From NCBI GenBank assembly GCA_949295395.1, contig CASFLB010000002.1, forward strand, positions 1 to 64,000: DNA of 64,000 bases. The letters run 5' to 3'. This DNA is from an uncultured Pseudomonadota bacterium. Lineage in GTDB: Bacteria > Pseudomonadota > Alphaproteobacteria > RF32 > CAG-239. This document shows positions 27,933-36,579 of this stretch, one piece after another; the stretch's first letter is position 1; each line of letters begins with the position of its first letter. The position numbers and the translations under genes were made by a program. The notes under the pieces are model-generated. The model was given only the letters and a program-made list of their open reading frames with translations. It had not been told where the DNA came from and ran no database searches.

Positions 27933-30552
27933 ACATCTGGAAAAGAGATTACTTTTCCTGTCTTATGCACTCGTTGGATTAATAACCACCGTGATAATGT
28001 TTATGCTTTATCCGGAGTATTCATTGTATTTATTGTTGCTCACCTTGTTCATAAGCTCTTTCTGCTTATGGTCCACAATAAAAACCTTACAAGCCGGAGA
28101 AGAAGCGATAAGCTACGGCGGATTTGCCAACGAGCTTTTAAAAGAAGAACAACAAGGCGAACGTATTGATAACGCGGCAGGAGACGCTGTTTTAGAAAAC
28201 GACTATGCCCGAGACTTTTTCAAAGAAGAAAAAGTGCTCGACACACTTCGCCGCCGCATGAGCGAAAACCGCCAAAACAAAACGGCCTGTGAACAGCTTG
28301 AAAAAGCCGTTGAAAACCTAAGCAAAGAAAAAGTAAACATCGCTTTATACCGAGAAGAAAAAGGAATAAGAGGCTACATTCCAGAAGAATGGTATGAAGT
28401 CAGCCTACGTCCGATGTACTTAAAAAAAGCCGACATTTTTTCAGGCGCTTATTCCATAAAAAAAATAAAAAAAGACACCTACTTTTACTGGACAATAAAA
28501 GACATCACCGCTCAAAAAAACATGGAACAAATTTTCCAAAGCGAAAGTAAAGGCTTGCATGACTTTCTGGATTACCTACCAGCCGCTTTATATATATGCA
28601 ACAAAGATTATAAGATTGAATACGCCAACCATGCATTAGCCAAACTTTTGCAAGGCAGCCGAGAAGACCTTATCGGCAAAGATTTAAAAGAATACCTCGC
28701 AACAAATTCTCCTTTGCCGCCCGCCCATACGGCCTCATGGCAAGGAAGTCTCTATTTCATGAGTGGTGATGAGGTTAAGGAATGCTACGCTGCCCAAGAA
28801 AACTTCCGCGAAAATTCAGAAATAAAAACGCGAGGAGTCATCATTCAAGGTTTATTGAGCAATGATGAATTAAGCAAACAACATAAAGAGGATACCGATC
28901 GGCTAAGTTGGTTGTTTAATTTTGCCCCGATAAGCATCATCCATTGCAGTCAGGACGGAACCATTATCGAAGTCAACGATAGTGCAGCCAAATTTTTAGA
29001 AACTGATGAACAAAAGCTCAAAGGTAAAAACCTGTTAGATTTGATAAAATCTGAAGAAAAAGAAAGTCTAAAACAAGAGCGAGAAAAACTAATATCAAAA
29101 GAAAAGAGCTCTTCATGCATTGATGTCCACCTAAACACCACAAAAGACGAAAGGGTTGCCACCTTTTACATATCTCCGATACATGAATTGCACGAGGGTC
29201 CGCAAGAACAACCTTGCGGCTATAGTATATACTTTTTAGATTCGACCTCGCGAAAGAATTTGGAATTGCAATACGCTCAAGCCCAAAAGATGCAAGCCTT
29301 AGGACAAATGGCAGGAGGAGTTGCCCACGACTTCAACAACCTTTTAACCGCGATGATTGGTTTTTGTGATTTACTATTACAACGCCACGGCATTGGCGAT
29401 CCGTCCTTCAGCGACATCATACAAATCAAAAACAACGCCAACCGCGCTGCCGGCTTAGTCAGACAGCTTTTGGCTTTTTCACGCAAGCAACCGCTCAAAC
29501 CCAAATTGATTGATGTGACGGAAAACTTTGTTGAGTTAAATCACATGCTCAAACGCGTTATTGGGGAACAAGTCACCTTAAAATTTTATCACGGAAGCGA
29601 CTTAGGATATATAAGAGTTGATCCGGTACAGTTTTCACAAGTCATCATCAACTTAGCGGTTAACGCCAAAGATGCCATGAACAACCGTGGAACACTGACC
29701 ATCTCCACTCATACGGAAACACTTTTGGAGCCTTACCAGTTTGGAGCCGACACAATTGCACCGGGAGACTTTGTCGTCATTGAGGTAAAAGACACCGGTT
29801 GTGGCATTCCGATTGAAAATTTAAGTCGTATTTTTGAACCTTTCTTCTCCACCAAACAAAATGTTGTGGGATCAGGAACAGGACTTGGCTTAGCGATGGT
29901 ATATGGTATCGTACGCCAAACCGAAGGCTTTATAAAGGTTCAAAGCATTATCGGCAAAGGAACAACGTTTTCAATATATCTGCCGCGATTTGAAAATGAC
30001 GATGAAGAAGTAAAGACCAATCAGGATTCCCCCAAAGAAGTCATAACCGGAAGCAATGGCATCCCGATTCTTACGGTACAAGAAAAAGTTATTCCAACAC
30101 AAGGAACAAATTCAAAATTAATTTTTGGATTAAATGTATCAGCCATAGACCGCAACCACGAAAACCATCTTTCCGACAACGAAAACATAAGGATATTATT
30201 TGTCGAAGATGAGGATTCGGTACGAACCTTCGCCCTCCGAGCCTTAAAGAAGAAAGGCTATGAAGTCATCGGCTGCAATTCAGCAGAAAATGCCCTTGAA
30301 AACATAAAGAATGATAAAGACTTCCAAATGATGATAACCGACATGGTTATGCCCGGAATGAACGGAGCCGAATTGGCCAAAATTGTCAAAGAACAAATCC
30401 CCGGCATAAAAATTATCTTAGCCTCAGGCTACTCCGAAGAAATAGCGCGCCGAGAGTTAGCCGGCTCAGATGAATTTGCCTTCATAGCCAAACCATTCAG
30501 CTTAGGAGACTTGACTAAAAAAGTATTTGATGTTTTAAATAGTACAGATTAA
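27898..30552 (+). CDS. cckA: Hybrid sensor histidine kinase CckA
   Basis: CckA is the membrane kinase that starts the ChpT-CtrA phosphorelay controlling the alphaproteobacterial cell cycle and motility. The 884-residue protein has two N-terminal membrane helices (about 17-65) and PAS-like regions (about 220-300 and 335-445). The HisKA site is GGVAHDFNNLL, the HATPase has NLAVNAKDAM and DTGCGI, and a C-terminal receiver (about 760-880) has the phosphoacceptor Asp in MITDMVMPG. The ATG at 27898 has GAGG upstream and overlaps flhB by 35 nt; a later start is possible. Adjacency to flhB and hdaA ties motility, cell cycle and replication control together. Confidence 0.93.
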   Translation: MLCSLRTKRPDKHLEKRLLFLSYALVGLITTVIMFMLYPEYSLYLLLLTLFISSFCLWSTIKTLQAGEEAISYGGFANELLKEEQQGERIDNAAGDAVLENDYARDFFKEEKVLDTLRRRMSENRQNKTACEQLEKAVENLSKEKVNIALYREEKGIRGYIPEEWYEVSLRPMYLKKADIFSGAYSIKKIKKDTYFYWTIKDITAQKNMEQIFQSESKGLHDFLDYLPAALYICNKDYKIEYANHALAKLLQGSREDLIGKDLKEYLATNSPLPPAHTASWQGSLYFMSGDEVKECYAAQENFRENSEIKTRGVIIQGLLSNDELSKQHKEDTDRLSWLFNFAPISIIHCSQDGTIIEVNDSAAKFLETDEQKLKGKNLLDLIKSEEKESLKQEREKLISKEKSSSCIDVHLNTTKDERVATFYISPIHELHEGPQEQPCGYSIYFLDSTSRKNLELQYAQAQKMQALGQMAGGVAHDFNNLLTAMIGFCDLLLQRHGIGDPSFSDIIQIKNNANRAAGLVRQLLAFSRKQPLKPKLIDVTENFVELNHMLKRVIGEQVTLKFYHGSDLGYIRVDPVQFSQVIINLAVNAKDAMNNRGTLTISTHTETLLEPYQFGADTIAPGDFVVIEVKDTGCGIPIENLSRIFEPFFSTKQNVVGSGTGLGLAMVYGIVRQTEGFIKVQSIIGKGTTFSIYLPRFENDDEEVKTNQDSPKEVITGSNGIPILTVQEKVIPTQGTNSKLIFGLNVSAIDRNHENHLSDNENIRILFVEDEDSVRTFALRALKKKGYEVIGCNSAENALENIKNDKDFQMMITDMVMPGMNGAELAKIVKEQIPGIKIILASGYSEEIARRELAGSDEFAFIAKPFSLGDLTKKVFDVLNSTD

Positions 30553-30577
30553 AAAAACAAACAGGACATCAACAACA

Positions 30578-31300
30578 ATGACGACGACCCAGCTTCCGCT
30601 AGAATTTTATCACCGCCCCTACATGAGCAAAGATGACTTCATGCCGGCAGCTTGCAATTTTGAAGCCTATCGACTTATCGATTCGTGGCCGGTTTGGACT
30701 TATTTTGCGGCCTGCATTTACGGTCCGGAAGGCTGTGGCAAAACACATTTGGCCAATATTTTTTCAGAAAAAGTTTCAATTATAGAGCACTATCCCTATA
30801 AAATCCCCTGCATTAAAGCACGAGAATTAACCATAGAAATGCCACGCCAATTGCTAAGTCGCCACTTCTGTCTCATTGTAGAAGATTTAACCGCAAACAT
30901 TAATCAAGAAGCACTATTTAACCTCTACAACATCTACCGAGATGAAGGCGGCTGCATTTTGTTCACCAGCAACGAAGCACCGGCTCGAATAAATTTCAGC
31001 CTACCGGATTTGCGTTCGCGAATGAATATTGTCCCAAGCATTGAGATTAAAGAACCCGATGATGATTTGTTGTCCGCTTTGTTGGTAAAATTATTTATGG
31101 ATCGACAAATAACAATAACACCGGATTTAATAAAATATATTTTAGCCAACATGCAGCGTTCCTTTGCCTATGCCCGAAAATTGGTCGACGAAACAGACCG
31201 CGTCTCTCTTGCCAATAAACGTGCGGTCAGCCTCCCGATAATAAAAGAAGCCATGAATAACCTTGAAGATAAGCGACAAGGAGAGCTCTTTGAGGCTTAA
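30578..31300 (+). CDS. hdaA: HdaA-type DnaA-related regulator
   Basis: HdaA works with the beta clamp to switch DnaA to its inactive ADP form after initiation. The 240-residue protein carries a clamp-binding-like QLPLEF at the N-terminus, Walker A GPEGCGKTH, a degenerate Walker B LIVEDLT and DLRSRMNIV in the sensor II region. It lacks the DnaA DNA-binding domain IV. It also ends with QGELFEA. It lies 25 nt after cckA. Family assignment is secure; hda is the name used outside alphaproteobacteria. Confidence 0.88.
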   Translation: MTTTQLPLEFYHRPYMSKDDFMPAACNFEAYRLIDSWPVWTYFAACIYGPEGCGKTHLANIFSEKVSIIEHYPYKIPCIKARELTIEMPRQLLSRHFCLIVEDLTANINQEALFNLYNIYRDEGGCILFTSNEAPARINFSLPDLRSRMNIVPSIEIKEPDDDLLSALLVKLFMDRQITITPDLIKYILANMQRSFAYARKLVDETDRVSLANKRAVSLPIIKEAMNNLEDKRQGELFEA

Positions 31301-31354
31301 TAAAAAATTTTTTGCGATTAAGAAAAAAAATTAACTTGATTTTTAATATTTATG

Positions 31355-31384
31355 ATATATACATACGAGCGTGAATGTATATAT
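31355..31384. promoter_or_regulatory. Palindromic operator before the TetR-RND efflux operon
   Basis: A perfect 10-bp inverted repeat, ATATATACAT (31355-31364) and ATGTATATAT (31375-31384), surrounds a 10-nt spacer. It sits 12 nt before the tetR start. It overlaps a candidate promoter TTGATT (31336-31341)-16-TATACA (31358-31363). The half-sites and the GTGAATGTAT core resemble the AcrR operator of E. coli as remembered, so autoregulation by the adjacent TetR protein is the natural inference. Confidence 0.75.
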
Positions 31385-31396
31385 AGGAAATCAAAA

Positions 31397-32020
31397 ATGG
31401 CACGCAGAACAAAAGAAGAAGCCGAGCAAACACGCAAGGCAATAGCTTTGGCTGCGCTTGAGGTTTTTTGCGAAAAAGGCTACTCAAAAACCACCTTTGA
31501 TGAAATAGCCAAACGCATCAATCTCACAAAAGGCGCGGTCTATTGGCATTTTCGTAACAAAGCAGATATATTAACCGCCATAATACGAAAAGCCTTTGAA
31601 ATTACAAGAAAAGAAATTGAGCAACGCATACCAAGCCAAGTTGATTCGATTCGCGTTATTCAGCAATATCTCAAAGAAGAAATTGCGCTGATAAAAAAAA
31701 GCAAAATTTTTCACCAATTTTTGTTTTTTGTGATATATCAAATGGAGTGGTCCGAAGCGATTCTCAATAAAGTAAGCTCCGAAATAAAAGACATAGAAAA
31801 TTTCAACGGAGACTTTATAAAACAAGCCCTGATAAACGCAAAAGAAAGCGGAGAAATCAGCGCCGATATTGATATAGAAGAAACAAGAGTTATCATCACC
31901 TGCTTGTGGCAAGGAATAATTAAACAAGCTGTTGACCCCAAAGCCGATAGCTCACGAATTGAAAAACTAATTGACACCAGCTTTGATATCTTAATCAAAG
32001 GAATGAAAGAAGGAAAGTAA
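31397..32020 (+). CDS. TetR/AcrR-family repressor of the RND pump
   Basis: The 207-residue protein has an N-terminal TetR helix-turn-helix (about 10-56: ALEVFCEKGYSKTTFDEIA, then LTKGAVYWHFRNKADIL). A helical ligand-binding domain of the AcrR/TtgR type follows. Such proteins release their operator when they bind toxic pump substrates. The frame is open from 31352, but ATG 31397 with AGGAAATC upstream fits. The upstream part of the longer frame is the operator itself. It is 4 nt ahead of the adaptor gene, so repressor and pump form one operon, unlike the divergent acrR of E. coli. Confidence 0.93.
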   Translation: MARRTKEEAEQTRKAIALAALEVFCEKGYSKTTFDEIAKRINLTKGAVYWHFRNKADILTAIIRKAFEITRKEIEQRIPSQVDSIRVIQQYLKEEIALIKKSKIFHQFLFFVIYQMEWSEAILNKVSSEIKDIENFNGDFIKQALINAKESGEISADIDIEETRVIITCLWQGIIKQAVDPKADSSRIEKLIDTSFDILIKGMKEGK

Positions 32021-32024
32021 GACG

Positions 32025-33338
32025 ATGAAAGTAGGAAAAGTAAGCAACAGAAAAATATTAAAACAAACAGCGCTTTTGTTGCTATGTGTTGGCGCCGGCT
32101 GGTACCTCAAAGCCAAGATGACACCATCAATGAGCGGCATGGCCGGAATGAACCGAGAAGCCTTTGTTTTAATCCAAGGCCTTGAGGAAGCCGACATCAG
32201 CGCCAAACAAAGCTACATCGGCCACGTAGAGGCCATCAAAAGCGTTAATATCATACCGCAAGTCAGCGGTTATGTTGAAAAAGTTCTCTTTCAAGAAGGA
32301 AGCTTTGTTGAAGAAGGCGATATTCTTTTTATCATCGAACAAAAGAAATACCAAGCAACCGTAGACTTAAGAAAAGCGGAACTCGAGAGTGCTAAAGCCA
32401 ATTTAGTTCGCGCCGAAAGAGACTTTAAACGTCAAGCCCAACTTTCAAAACAAAATTACGCCTCAAAAGCCACATTTGATACGGCCGAGAGCAGCTATCT
32501 CCAAGCCAAAGCTGCCGTAGCACAAGCAGAGGCCAACTTAGAATTAGCTGAAATTGATTTGGGCTATACCGTTATAAAAGCACCAATCAGCGGCTATATA
32601 GGAAAAGCCTTGGTTACGGAAGGAAACTACGTCAGCTCCTCTGCCCAAAACTTAGCCCGCATCGTACAAACCAATCCGATTCGCGTTGCTTTTTCAGTAT
32701 CGGATAAAGAATATTTAACAAGTAAGCTTCTCAGACAACAAAACGGCGAAGAAAGTATCCGCAGTGAAATTATTCTGCCGAATGGGCAAACGATTGAAAA
32801 TCATTTCAAATCCCGTTTTACAGATAATGAAATCAACACAGATACAGCAACAATCGCCGTCTACGCCGAATATAAAAACGACGAAGGATTATTAATCCCC
32901 GGAAACTATGTTGACGTCAAGATAGGACCTAAAGAAACTCAAACAAGTTTGCTTGTTCCTCAATCTGCCGTTGCCCAAGATGAACACGGAAACTATGTTA
33001 TGGTCGTCAAAGATGGCATAGCAGAAGAACGTCGTGTTACTTTGGGCGAAACAATTGGCACCAAACAGGTTGTTAAAAGCGGCTTAACCAAAGATGACAA
33101 AGTTATCATTCAAGGTTTGCAAAAAGCCAGCAACGGAGCTAAGGTTAACGCTCAACTGATTGTCGAAGAAAAACTTCCGACTATCAGCAGCGATGATGAA
33201 CCCACCAAAGTTGAAGAAAATCATCCGGTAGCAAGAACACTCCAAGCCCAAGAAGTTGATGTTGATTCTCCTATCATAAATAACACCGTTGGCTTTGAGC
33301 AAGAAACACTAGAAGAACAATCGGAAGTGGAGGAATAA
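32025..33338 (+). CDS. RND efflux periplasmic adaptor subunit
   Basis: This is a membrane fusion protein that links the RND pump to an outer-membrane channel. One N-terminal hydrophobic anchor (about 13-28) lacks a lipobox, so it is membrane-anchored rather than lipidated. The lipoyl halves (IIPQVSGYVEKVLFQEG and IKAPISGYIGKALVTEGN) flank a coiled-coil hairpin (about 105-180). Beta-barrel and membrane-proximal domains follow. A Glu-rich tail of about 50 residues (about 385-437) extends past the usual end. The next gene starts 7 nt after. No TolC-like gene is in the window, so the channel must be encoded elsewhere. Confidence 0.94.
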   Translation: MKVGKVSNRKILKQTALLLLCVGAGWYLKAKMTPSMSGMAGMNREAFVLIQGLEEADISAKQSYIGHVEAIKSVNIIPQVSGYVEKVLFQEGSFVEEGDILFIIEQKKYQATVDLRKAELESAKANLVRAERDFKRQAQLSKQNYASKATFDTAESSYLQAKAAVAQAEANLELAEIDLGYTVIKAPISGYIGKALVTEGNYVSSSAQNLARIVQTNPIRVAFSVSDKEYLTSKLLRQQNGEESIRSEIILPNGQTIENHFKSRFTDNEINTDTATIAVYAEYKNDEGLLIPGNYVDVKIGPKETQTSLLVPQSAVAQDEHGNYVMVVKDGIAEERRVTLGETIGTKQVVKSGLTKDDKVIIQGLQKASNGAKVNAQLIVEEKLPTISSDDEPTKVEENHPVARTLQAQEVDVDSPIINNTVGFEQETLEEQSEVEE

Positions 33339-33344
33339 GAATAA

Positions 33345-36300
33345 ATGTTTTCAAGAATATTCATTGAACGCCCACGTCTGGCAATGGTCATTTCCATTGT
33401 CTTGACCCTGGCGGGAGCAATCTCTGTATTCTCACTCCCGATTTCATTATATCCGGAAATCACCCCGCCGATGGTAACGGTATCCGCCAACTACCCCGGC
33501 GCCAGTGCCGACGTTTTGGCTAAAACAGTCGGTATTCCGATTGAACAAGAAATCAATGGTGTTGAAGACATGTTATACATGGACTCAACATCACAAAATA
33601 ATGGCTCATATTCTTTGTCTGTTTCTTTTGAAGTTGGAACAGATCCGGATATGGCACAAGTTAAGGTGCAAAACCGCGTTCAACAAGCTACCCCGAAACT
33701 TCCGAGCGAAGTTCAAAGACAAGGTATCAGCGTCACCCGTCGTTCGTCCGATATTTTAGGCTTTTTGAGTGCACGTTCACCGAAAGGAACTCATGACAGA
33801 AAATTTATCAGTAACTATGTTGAAAACAACATCAAAAACAACTTGGCTCGTATTAACGGTGTTGGTGAAGTTAGCGTACACGCTTCTCCTCTGAGCATGC
33901 GTGTTTGGTTAAATGCCAACAAACTCAGCGCCTTAAACTTGCCGGTAGCAAATGTCATTGCCGCGATAGAAGGCCAAAACTATCAACCGTCTTTAGGTAG
34001 TATTGGTGCCATGCCGGGTGACGGCGACCAACAAATGGTCTATACCCTACAAACGCAAGGGCGTATTAACGAGGCTGAAGAATTCGGAAACATCATTGTC
34101 CGCACAGCCGAAGATGGCGGCTTAGTCAAACTAAAAGACGTTGCCAAAGTTGAAATCGGAACAGAAAGCTATAGTGTTGAATCAACCCTTGATGGAGGAC
34201 CATCCGTTGCAATCTCACTAAATCTTTCATCGGGTGCGAACGCTTTGGAAACCATGGAAGCCGTAAAACAAGAATTAAAGAGAATGGAACAACTCTATCC
34301 GGAAGACTTCCAAGTTGATATCACCTATGATGCAACCTTGTACATTGTCTCATCAATTGAAGAAGTTATCTTCACCTTGGTTTTGACCTTTGCATTGGTT
34401 ATCGGCGTATGCTACCTGTTTTTACAAGACTGGCGCGCGACGTTGGTTCCATCATTAACCATTCCGGTATCATTATTTGCCACCTTTGCCGTCATGATGG
34501 CCTTAGGCTACAGCATCAACCTGCTCACCTTGTTCGGTTTGGTTTTGGCAATTGGTTTGGTGGTTGATGACGCGATTGTGGTTGTTGAACGTGTTTTGTA
34601 TTTAATGGAAACAGAAAACTTAACCCCGAAAGAAGCAACGATTAAAGCCATGGAACAAGTTTCCAGCGCCGTTGTCGCTACGACATTGGTGTTGTTAGCT
34701 ATTTTCGTTCCGGTCGGCTTCATGGGTGGTATTACCGGTAAAATTTATCAACAATTTGCGGTTACGATTTCAACATCAGTTGCTTTCTCAGCCTTAAATG
34801 CGTTGACCTTATCTCCGGCATTATGTGCAACCTTACTCCGCCCGATAAAAGAAGTAACATCAGGCCCCTTGCACATATTCAATATCATTTTGAACAAAGC
34901 CCGCAATCGCTATATTGGTGTTATAGCAATTATCGCACGAAAAGTCAGCGTTATTGCGCTTATTCTCGGGATGTTAATTCTTGGAAACTATGCATTTCTG
35001 AAAACCAGCCAAACCTCATTCATTCCAAATGAAGACCAAGGCGTTATCTTGGCCAACTTCCAATTACCGGAAGGAGCATCATTTGAAAGAACGAGAGGAC
35101 TGATAAAGAAACTCTATCCGACCATTAAAGCCGAACCTGGCGTCAGCAATGTCATGTCGATTATCGGCTTCAGCTTGATTGGCGGTAGCGGTGAAAACGT
35201 AGCCTTCTCCGTCATTACACTAGATCCATGGAACAAGCGTAAAGACGAAGAACTTTATTCAACCAACATCTTGAACCGTATTAAGGCTAAGATAGCCAAC
35301 ACACCGGAAGCAGAAATCAACATGTTTGAATTTCCGGCCATTCCGGGCTTAGGTACAAGCGGTGGTATGGATTATCGTTTGCAGTCATTAGATAGCTCAG
35401 ACGCAAATGAGTTATATAGCACGATGCAAGGCTTTTTAGGACGGTTAAACTCCTCACCGGCCATTAACTACGCCTACTCGACTTATACCTCACAAACGCC
35501 GCACATAAATATTGAAATCGAGAAAGAAAAAGCCGAAAGTATGGGTATTTCCATCGGAGATATTTATACCATTCTGCAAAACTACCTCGGTTCAACTTAT
35601 GTAAACGACGTAAACTTCGGAACACAGGTCAATAAGGTTATTATCCAATCTGATTGGCCGTTCCGTAAAGATGTTGATTCAATTAAGAACTTATATGTTC
35701 AAAACAAAAACGGCGACATGGTTCCTCTGGGAACAGTTGTAAAATTGGATAAAGTTTTAGCCCCGAGAACAATCGAGCGTTATAACCAATATCCGGCAGC
35801 AACAATCACAGCCGTTCAAAGTCAGAACATGAGCTCAGGACAAGCCATGGCTGAGGTTGAAGAGTTATCAAAACTCTTGCCCAAAGGCTACAGCTACCAG
35901 TGGTCAGGAATGAGCTTCCAAGAAAAAGGAACTGAAGGACAAATCGGTTACCTGATTATCTTGGCTATTACCTTTGGTTATTTGTTCTTGGTTGCACAAT
36001 ATGAAAGCTGGGCAATGCCTCTGCCGGTATTGACATCAATCACCGTCGCAATGTTAGGTGCCTTTGCCGGATTGTTTATCACCGGATTACCCTTGAGTAT
36101 TTACGCTCAATTAGGCTTAATCTTGTTGGTCGGTTTGGCCAGTAAGAACGCTATTTTGATTGTTGAGTTCTCTAAAGAAGAACGTGAAAGAGGCTCCTCA
36201 ATCGTCAAAGCGGCCACGACCGGTACCAAAGAACGTTTCCGTGCGGTCTTGATGACAGCCTTCACCTTCATTTTGGGTGTATGGCCGATGATTGTCGCCA

Positions 36301-36446
36301 CGGGCGCCGGTGCCTCAAGCCGTATTGCAATCGGTGTTCCGGTATTCTACGGAATGTTGCTTGGAACCGCCGGCGGCTTACTTGTAATTCCGCTACTTTA
36401 TGTTTTGTTCGAAACAATTCGCGAAAAAGTAAGTAAGCGTAAATAA
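33345..36446 (+). CDS. RND multidrug efflux transporter (AcrB-like)
   Basis: This proton-driven inner-membrane pump exports hydrophobic compounds and drugs. It has 1033 residues (typical about 1040) and 12 membrane helices. The proton-relay Asp pair is in [10 protein letters not shown] (helix 4). Other features are [16 protein letters not shown], the N-terminal [16 protein letters not shown] and the helix-10 [15 protein letters not shown] with its Lys. It is last in the tetR-adaptor-pump operon and ends 14 nt before a nested terminator. Substrates cannot be read from sequence. Confidence 0.96.
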   Translation: MFSRIFIERPRLAMVISIVLTLAGAISVFSLPISLYPEITPPMVTVSANYPGASADVLAKTVGIPIEQEINGVEDMLYMDSTSQNNGSYSLSVSFEVGTDPDMAQVKVQNRVQQATPKLPSEVQRQGISVTRRSSDILGFLSARSPKGTHDRKFISNYVENNIKNNLARINGVGEVSVHASPLSMRVWLNANKLSALNLPVANVIAAIEGQNYQPSLGSIGAMPGDGDQQMVYTLQTQGRINEAEEFGNIIVRTAEDGGLVKLKDVAKVEIGTESYSVESTLDGGPSVAISLNLSSGANALETMEAVKQELKRMEQLYPEDFQVDITYDATLYIVSSIEEVIFTLVLTFALVIGVCYLFLQDWRATLVPSLTIPVSLFATFAVMMALGYSINLLTLFGLVLAIGLVVDDAIVVVERVLYLMETENLTPKEATIKAMEQVSSAVVATTLVLLAIFVPVGFMGGITGKIYQQFAVTISTSVAFSALNALTLSPALCATLLRPIKEVTSGPLHIFNIILNKARNRYIGVIAIIARKVSVIALILGMLILGNYAFLKTSQTSFIPNEDQGVILANFQLPEGASFERTRGLIKKLYPTIKAEPGVSNVMSIIGFSLIGGSGENVAFSVITLDPWNKRKDEELYSTNILNRIKAKIANTPEAEINMFEFPAIPGLGTSGGMDYRLQSLDSSDANELYSTMQGFLGRLNSSPAINYAYSTYTSQTPHINIEIEKEKAESMGISIGDIYTILQNYLGSTYVNDVNFGTQVNKVIIQSDWPFRKDVDSIKNLYVQNKNGDMVPLGTVVKLDKVLAPRTIERYNQYPAATITAVQSQNMSSGQAMAEVEELSKLLPKGYSYQWSGMSFQEKGTEGQIGYLIILAITFGYLFLVAQYESWAMPLPVLTSITVAMLGAFAGLFITGLPLSIYAQLGLILLVGLASKNAILIVEFSKEERERGSSIVKAATTGTKERFRAVLMTAFTFILGVWPMIVATGAGASSRIAIGVPVFYGMLLGTAGGLLVIPLLYVLFETIREKVSKRK

Positions 36447-36460
36447 CAATCGCAAAGACT

Positions 36461-36530
36461 AAAAAAATACCTCACAGAATGAACTGTCCAACTTTCGGGG
36501 GACAGTTCAAGAACGTGAGGTATTTTTTTT
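36461..36530 (+). terminator. Nested two-stem terminator after the RND operon
   Basis: An outer stem pairs AAATACCTCAC with GTGAGGTATTT. An inner 9-bp stem pairs GAACTGTCC (36481-36489) with GGACAGTTC (36500-36508). Five and six unpaired bases lie between the stems, and T8 follows. The A run on the 5' side would also allow termination on the minus strand. Confidence 0.87.
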
Positions 36531-36553
36531 ATATAAAATAAAGAAATTTATGC

Positions 36554-36559
36554 TATAAT
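36554..36559 (+). promoter_or_regulatory. Extended -10 promoter element of the lysozyme-TPR gene
   Basis: TGCTATAAT, an extended -10 with consensus TATAAT, lies 20 nt before the ATG at 36580. No good -35 is seen, which is acceptable for an extended -10. It follows the RND terminator directly, so the island has its own promoter. Confidence 0.5.
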
Positions 36560-36579
36560 AAATAAAAAAAGGAAGAAAA

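Noticed and set aside
31318..31334. A CtrA-like TTAA-N-TTAA box before the TetR gene
   Set aside because: The spacer is 9 nt, not the 7 nt of the CtrA consensus, and the region is AT-rich.
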